NCBI GenBank assembly: GCA_025356505.1
Contig: JANXSV010000096.1
Coordinates: 1-5,723, forward strand
Source: Methylovirgula sp.
GTDB lineage: Bacteria; Pseudomonadota; Alphaproteobacteria; Rhizobiales; Beijerinckiaceae
Length of the DNA stretch: 5,723 nucleotides
Direction: 5' to 3'
The position numbers and the translations under genes were made by a program. The notes under the pieces were generated by a model, which did no database searches, had not been told where the DNA came from, and saw only the letters and a program-made list of their open reading frames with translations. Shown here in pieces: positions 1 to 2,972 of this stretch (its first letter is position 1; every line of letters begins with the position of its first letter).

Positions 1-442
1 GGCAGGCGATTTGAAGCTGATCGAGGCCGCCGTCAGGCGGTTCACCAAGCGGCGCATCTCGGAGCGCAAATCGCTTAGCTCGTGGAGCGATGTGCTTGAA
101 CATTGCCGCGCCTCCATGGCCTTCGAAGACCGCGAGTCTTTTCGCTGTTTGTTTCTGGACAAGAAAAATGGCTTGATCCTTGATGAAGTGCAGGGCAGGG
201 GCACGGTCGACCATACGCCGGTTTATCCGCGCGAACTGGTGCGCCGCGCGCTCGAACTCTCGGCAAGCGCTCTGGTTTTGGTGCATAATCACCCTTCAGG
301 CGACCCGACACCGTCACCGGCAGACGTGAAGATGACGCTGGATCTGATTGCGATTGGCAAGCCAATGGGAATTTCGATTCATGACCACATTATTGTGGGC
401 CGCAATGGCCACGCCAGCTTGAAGGGTCTCGGGCTGATATAG
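1..442 (+). CDS. radC: RadC family protein (JAMM/MPN+ domain), 5' partial
   Basis: The reading frame is open to the left edge (complete codons from base 2, reading A-G-D-L-K-L-I-E), so the TTG at 11 is an internal leucine and not a start. Counting that leucine as residue 1, the visible 143 residues hold the RadC JAMM metalloprotease-like signature: Glu59 in L-D-E-V, then H92-N-H94-P-S-G-D-P-T-P-S102-P-A-D105, which fits the H-x-H-x7-S-x2-D zinc site. The C-terminus ([11 protein letters not shown] at 440-442) is normal for the family. RadC proteins are usually about 220-250 residues, so the N-terminal helix-hairpin-helix part lies outside the window. Its role is uncertain: the old link to DNA repair in E. 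coli is disputed, and the fold suggests a metal-dependent hydrolase. The family call is firm; function is not. It runs in the same direction as the next gene but 161 bases separate them. Confidence 0.93.
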   Translation, partial: AGDLKLIEAAVRRFTKRRISERKSLSSWSDVLEHCRASMAFEDRESFRCLFLDKKNGLILDEVQGRGTVDHTPVYPRELVRRALELSASALVLVHNHPSGDPTPSPADVKMTLDLIAIGKPMGISIHDHIIVGRNGHASLKGLGLI

Positions 443-450
443 CAGCCGGG
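428..450 (+). terminator. possible weak hairpin at the radC stop
   Basis: GGCTG (432-436) pairs with CAGCC (443-447) around a six-base loop that contains the stop codon. With G431 bulged out, the stem can extend by three pairs, one of them G-U (428-430 with 448-450). The nearest T-rich run (ttaaatttt, about 461-468) is too far away for a classic intrinsic terminator, so this is only a candidate. Confidence 0.22.
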
Positions 451-481
451 TATTACTATGCTTAAATTTTGTAAGGAATCC

Positions 482-497
482 GCCTAATAGTTTAGGC
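482..497. repeat. short perfect palindrome between radC and the next gene
   Basis: GCCTAA (482-487) and TTAGGC (492-497) are perfect inverted arms around the four-base spacer TAGT. No T-tract follows, so it does not look like an intrinsic terminator. It could be a dyad bound by a regulator, or chance. It lies just upstream of the tandem 9-bp repeat at 507-525. Confidence 0.4.
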
Positions 498-500
498 AAA

Positions 501-530
501 TTGCTGAACGCGCTTTAACGCGCTTATGTT
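501..530 (+). promoter_or_regulatory. candidate promoter with a tandem 9-bp repeat in its spacer
   Basis: TTGCTG (501-506) and TATGTT (525-530) are separated by 18 bases and resemble weak -35 and -10 boxes. The spacer is almost wholly made of two copies of AACGCGCTT (507-515 and 517-525), spaced 10 bases apart, about one helical turn. This arrangement is what a repressor-controlled promoter can look like. The repeats are seen directly; the promoter is an inference, and the start codon at 604 is about 70 bases further on. Confidence 0.25.
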
Positions 531-603
531 TAAATCCGATCGTCAAAAACTAAGGTCGCGCTCACGGCAAGCATGCGTGGCGACCGCATGAATGGGTTGA
601 ACG

Positions 604-1047
604 ATGAGCGTTTGGTATGACGGGACTGCATTGGGCGGGCATATGGCGCGCCCGCCGAGTTTTGTGCACATGCACCGAGGCCAGACTCGGTTTGCAGAGC
701 AGGCCAACCAACGCAGCGCACTGGTCGCATCTCTCCAGCACAATATCACAGCGCGCGGCACATCGCAGAGCGCGGTCGTTATGCTGCGCGTGAACTGCGA
801 GGCAGCCGAATACGCCCCGACTTTTGGCGCTGATAAAGCTGCAGCCGTGCTGGCGACCCTGCAACGTCTGGGTGAGGTTTTCAGATTTGGCCAGACTTTC
901 CTGCTTTGCATTTGTGATACGCTGGAAGCTGTAGAGGATTCGGCGCGGCACATTCAGGCGCTCGTGCAGGCAGATGTCGGTGAGACGTGGTTTGTGCGGC
1001 TTGATTGTTTCTCCGCTGATGATGTGCTTTGCGCACTCGAAGCCTGA
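604..1047 (+). CDS. hypothetical protein, possibly a degenerate GGDEF-like domain
   Basis: This 147-residue protein has no family I can name with certainty. ATG 604 is the first possible start, because an in-frame TGA sits at 598-600; the ribosome site before it is weak, and ATG 643 is an alternative. There is no signal peptide or membrane segment. From about residue 35 the layout follows a GGDEF domain: a helix (NQRSALVASLQHN), a hydrophobic strand VVMLRVN (58-64) where GGDEF proteins have L-D-x-D, then P-T-F-G-A-D-K-A-A-A-V-L (72-83) resembling D-T-Y-G-H-A-A-G-D-A-V-L, then R-F-G-Q-T-F (94-99) in the place of R-x-G-G-D-E-F, then a strand and a helix (TLEAVEDSARHIQALV). The metal- and GTP-binding residues are all replaced, so an active diguanylate cyclase is excluded. 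The similarity is by eye only and could be coincidence. It is transcribed in the same direction as radC and dedA, with 161 and 105 bases either side, so it may be a single-gene unit. Confidence 0.7.
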   Translation: MSVWYDGTALGGHMARPPSFVHMHRGQTRFAEQANQRSALVASLQHNITARGTSQSAVVMLRVNCEAAEYAPTFGADKAAAVLATLQRLGEVFRFGQTFLLCICDTLEAVEDSARHIQALVQADVGETWFVRLDCFSADDVLCALEA

Positions 1048-1078
1048 ATGAAACCTTCAATTTGCCGTGATTTTCCAA

Positions 1079-1104
1079 GACGACACTTGGCGCTGCGACG
1101 ACAC
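1079..1104. repeat. 8-bp direct repeat upstream of dedA
   Basis: GACGACAC occurs at 1079-1086 and again at 1097-1104, an 18-base period. The second copy covers the candidate -35 box of the dedA promoter. A short inverted repeat, CCAAG (1075-1079) and CTTGG (1086-1090), overlaps the first copy. These could be regulator contacts or chance. Confidence 0.4.
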
Positions 1105-1126
1105 ATAGGTAGTTTCGCAGTATACT
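1098..1126 (+). promoter_or_regulatory. candidate sigma70-type promoter of dedA
   Basis: TATACT at 1121-1126 is a good -10 box (five of six bases of TATAAT). Seventeen bases upstream lies ACGACA (1098-1103), a weak -35 box that keeps the GACA half of TTGACA. Transcription would start near 1133, shortly before the AAGGA ribosome site at 1138-1142, so the leader would be very short. Confidence 0.35.
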
Positions 1127-1152
1127 GAGCTTGTCCCAAGGAACTTGTCGCT

Positions 1153-1803
1153 ATGTCGGAATTTCTACATCTCCCCGCGCTGCATGATTTGATCGTAAAT
1201 TATGGTCCATGGGCGGTGTTTTTTATTGTCATGATGGAAAGCGCGGGCATTCCGCTCCCCGGTGAGACCATCGTGGTTTCGGCGGCCCTCTATGCGGGTG
1301 CCAGTGGCCGGGTTTCGATTTATTGGATAGTGCTGGCGGCGGCGGCTGGCGCGATGGTGGGGGACAATCTCGGCTATTGGCTTGGGCGCAAGCTCGGCTT
1401 GCCCCTGCTGGTTAAATATGGCCCGCGCGTAAACCTTACAGAGCAGCGCTTGAAGCTCGGACAATATTTATTCCAGAAATATGGCGGTGCGATTGTGTTT
1501 TTCGGGCGTTTTGCAGCGCTCTTACGCACATTTGCTGCGCTGCTGGCCGGGGCGAACCAATATCATTGGGAGCGGTTTCTGGCCTACAATGCGGCTGGCG
1601 GTGTGCTGTGGGCAAGTTTGTTCGGGTTTGGCGCGTTTTTCCTGGGCAAAAGTTTCGAAGCGATAAAAGGGCCGATTGGCTATATCGGGCTTGGCGTGGC
1701 GGTTATCGGCGCAGTTGGCATGATCTGGTTTTTGAAGCACCATGAAGAGCGGCTGATGGTTGAGGCCGAGGCGGCTTTGCCGGGGCCCTTGAAAGTCAAC
1801 TGA
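1153..1803 (+). CDS. DedA family integral membrane protein (SNARE-associated/VTT domain)
   Basis: This 216-residue inner-membrane protein belongs to the DedA family, some of whose members translocate undecaprenyl phosphate across the membrane for reuse in wall synthesis; others affect membrane potential, cell division and cationic peptide resistance. Visible family motifs are E29-S-A-G-I-P34-L-P36-G-E38, G70-D71-N-L-G-Y-W-L-G-R79, and the re-entrant-loop motif F-F-G-R119-F with R125 (L-R-T-F-A-A-L-L-A-G). N146, G149/G150 and W153 follow, also typical. Hydrophobic segments lie roughly at 15-28, 39-50, 54-70, 111-135, 145-165 and 174-195, followed by a short charged tail. Length is normal for the family. 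ATG 1153 follows AAGGA (1138-1142) at ten bases; the gene ends with tandem stops TGA-TAA. It converges on arfB, with only 64 bases between. The family is certain; which lipid this paralogue moves cannot be read from sequence. Confidence 0.95.
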   Translation: MSEFLHLPALHDLIVNYGPWAVFFIVMMESAGIPLPGETIVVSAALYAGASGRVSIYWIVLAAAAGAMVGDNLGYWLGRKLGLPLLVKYGPRVNLTEQRLKLGQYLFQKYGGAIVFFGRFAALLRTFAALLAGANQYHWERFLAYNAAGGVLWASLFGFGAFFLGKSFEAIKGPIGYIGLGVAVIGAVGMIWFLKHHEERLMVEAEAALPGPLKVN

Positions 1804-1867
1804 TAAACCTTGGACACGGGCGGGGCAGATACTGGCAGCGCGGTTTTACGCGAAATTTGTCTTCTGC

Positions 1868-2290
1868 CTAATCGTGATCGGGTTTGGTATTGCGCATGGC
1901 TTTGATCGTGCCGCGCACTTTTTTGCCCTCCAACCTCCGGAGCTGCGAGCCATAAGACGGTTTGGTTGCCTTTCGCGGTGGCGGCGGGGGTATAAGCGCT
2001 TGCAAGATCAGCTGTTTGAGGCGCTCCCGCGCATCGGCGCGATTACGGTCCTGCGTGCGGAAACGCTGGGCGCTGATGGTGATTGCGCCATCCTTGGACA
2101 GTTTGCTGCCTGCCAGCTTGAGTAGGCGCGCTCGGGCTGGCTCCGGCAAGGCGGGGCAATAAGCGGCGTTAAAACGAAGTTGCACGGCCGTTTCCAGCTT
2201 GTTGACGTTCTGGCCGCCCGGGCCCGAAGCCCGGATGAATTTTTCGTCGAGGTCTGCGTCCTCTATGGTGAGCCAATCATTGATGCGCAT
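1868..2290 (-). CDS. arfB: Alternative ribosome-rescue factor ArfB (peptidyl-tRNA hydrolase)
   Basis: This 140-residue protein is ArfB (YaeJ), which hydrolyses peptidyl-tRNA on ribosomes stalled without a stop codon. The class I release-factor domain fills residues 1 to about 95, with the catalytic loop R20-A-S-G-P-G25-G26-Q27-N-V-N-K31. The codon-recognition domain of RF1/RF2 is absent. Instead there is a linker with five consecutive prolines (101-105) and a basic tail (R-K-A-T-K-P-S..., L-R-R-L-E-G-K-K, I-K-A-M-R) of the kind that enters the empty mRNA channel of the small subunit. The length matches the family, and the start at ATG 2290 gives the usual N-terminus; the ribosome site is weak (GAAGAA only two bases away). 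The stop is TAG. It lies on the same strand as soxAG, 112 bases downstream of soxG, with its own possible promoter. Confusion with the related PrfH family is unlikely given the short size and tail. Confidence 0.96.
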   Translation of the reverse strand: MRINDWLTIEDADLDEKFIRASGPGGQNVNKLETAVQLRFNAAYCPALPEPARARLLKLAGSKLSKDGAITISAQRFRTQDRNRADARERLKQLILQALIPPPPPRKATKPSYGSQLRRLEGKKVRGTIKAMRNTKPDHD

Positions 2291-2303
2291 GGTTCTTCAT
2301 AGC

Positions 2304-2325
2304 GTGGAACGGCTTAGTGTTCCAC
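2304..2325 (-). promoter_or_regulatory. perfect 7-bp hairpin just before the arfB start
   Basis: GTGGAAC (2304-2310) and GTTCCAC (2319-2325) are perfect inverted arms around an eight-base loop. On the minus strand the stem ends 13 bases before the arfB ATG. No T-tract follows, so a soxG terminator is not well supported. It could be a protein-binding dyad or a 5' leader stem affecting arfB translation. Confidence 0.45.
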
Positions 2326-2356
2326 CAGTGTCGAGGCGAAATGTGCTTCGATGAGA

Positions 2357-2385
2357 GGTCTACTGCGAGGCGAATCGGCTGCCAA
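2357..2385 (-). promoter_or_regulatory. candidate promoter of arfB
   Basis: Read on the minus strand, TTGGCA (complement of 2380-2385, five of six bases of TTGACA) is followed after 17 bases by TAGACC (complement of 2357-2362), a poor -10 box. It would let arfB be expressed independently of the sox genes. The -35 match and spacing are good; the -10 box is weak. Confidence 0.33.
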
Positions 2386-2402
2386 AATCCGAACGGCGCT
2401 TT

Positions 2403-2972
2403 TCAGCTTACCTCTAGCCCGAATTCCGCCGCTGATGTTTCGAGCCAGTGCCAGAAGCTGCCAGCTAGTGAGCGCGGAACCGCAATGATGAACTGCGCCT
2501 CATCCACCCGCCAAATCAGAGCGCCGATGTGGGAAATGACCGTCGCCGCAGCTTGGCCAACAGCGAACTCATGCAGATTCAGCGTGACCCCTTTACGCAA
2601 AACCTCGTGCCATTTTGATCCGGAAACGCGGATGATGGCGCGGCCATGGCTTTGATCGGTGAGGGCGGCATGGCTTTGCAACGGCTGCAGGGTTTCGTAG
2701 AGATTTTGGGCGGGACTGAGCGCCATCCACTGTCCCGGACCAGCCGAAATCAGAGTTAATGCGCCAAGCGTGGTAAAGCGGTTCGGGCTTGGCAAAGTCA
2801 TTCCGCACAGATTTTCGAACGCTTCTGCCAGCGCAGCGGCCTCCATGTGGCGCGCCGTGATCGAGACCAAGCTTATGGAGCTGATTTCGCTTGCATGCAG
2901 GCCAGTGCCCGCAGCGCCGTGATGGCCGTGCGGAACGAAGGCGAAAGGACAGACGGAGGACAGATCAACCAC
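2403..2972 (-). CDS. soxG: Sarcosine oxidase subunit gamma
   Basis: This 189-residue protein is the gamma subunit of cytoplasmic heterotetrameric sarcosine oxidase, which demethylates sarcosine to glycine. The subunit has a GcvT-like fold and a structural role. Family features are the central S-H-G-R-A-I-I-R-V-S-G block, L-R-K-G-V-T-L-N-L-H, and the C-terminal V-P-R-S-L-A-G-S-F-W-H-W-L with A-E-F-G. I place the start at GTG 2972 (protein M-V-D-L-S-S-V-C-P-F) because a strong ribosome site, GGAAGGGAG, lies eight bases upstream and the length then suits the family. The frame is also open up to an ATG at 3050, but that would add 26 residues inside soxA with no family counterpart. The gene overlaps the soxA stop by eight bases, indicating translational coupling. 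The usual K-G-C-x-x-D-L-H-P motif is altered here (Cys to Val, Asp to Asn, Pro to Glu). Confidence 0.93.
   Translation of the reverse strand: MVDLSSVCPFAFVPHGHHGAAGTGLHASEISSISLVSITARHMEAAALAEAFENLCGMTLPSPNRFTTLGALTLISAGPGQWMALSPAQNLYETLQPLQSHAALTDQSHGRAIIRVSGSKWHEVLRKGVTLNLHEFAVGQAAATVISHIGALIWRVDEAQFIIAVPRSLAGSFWHWLETSAAEFGLEVS

Noticed and set aside
11..442. A short stand-alone RadC starting at TTG 11
   Set aside because: The frame is open upstream and the L-K-L-I-E-A-A helix is the usual internal RadC sequence, so the gene is simply cut by the window edge.
543..953. Minus-strand open frames opposite the unknown gene at 604-1047
   Set aside because: Considered because the plus-strand gene is unrecognised. 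The minus-strand products are rich in Cys, Arg and Ser without any domain-like pattern, whereas the plus-strand protein has alternating strands and helices typical of a folded protein.
1075..1090. CCAAG-N6-CTTGG hairpin as terminator of the gene at 604
   Set aside because: A 5-bp stem followed by GC-rich sequence on the plus strand and no T-tract; not enough for an intrinsic terminator.
1824..1868. Possible bidirectional terminator between dedA and arfB
   Set aside because: Only a 4-bp CGCG stem (1839-1842 with 1849-1852) and a distant GGCAGA/TCTGCC pair (1824-1829 with 1863-1868) are present, with no T-tract in either direction.
2317..2655. Plus-strand open frame of 112 codons opposite the end of soxG
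   Set aside because: Mostly antisense to the conserved C-terminal half of soxG, with no domain or ribosome site.
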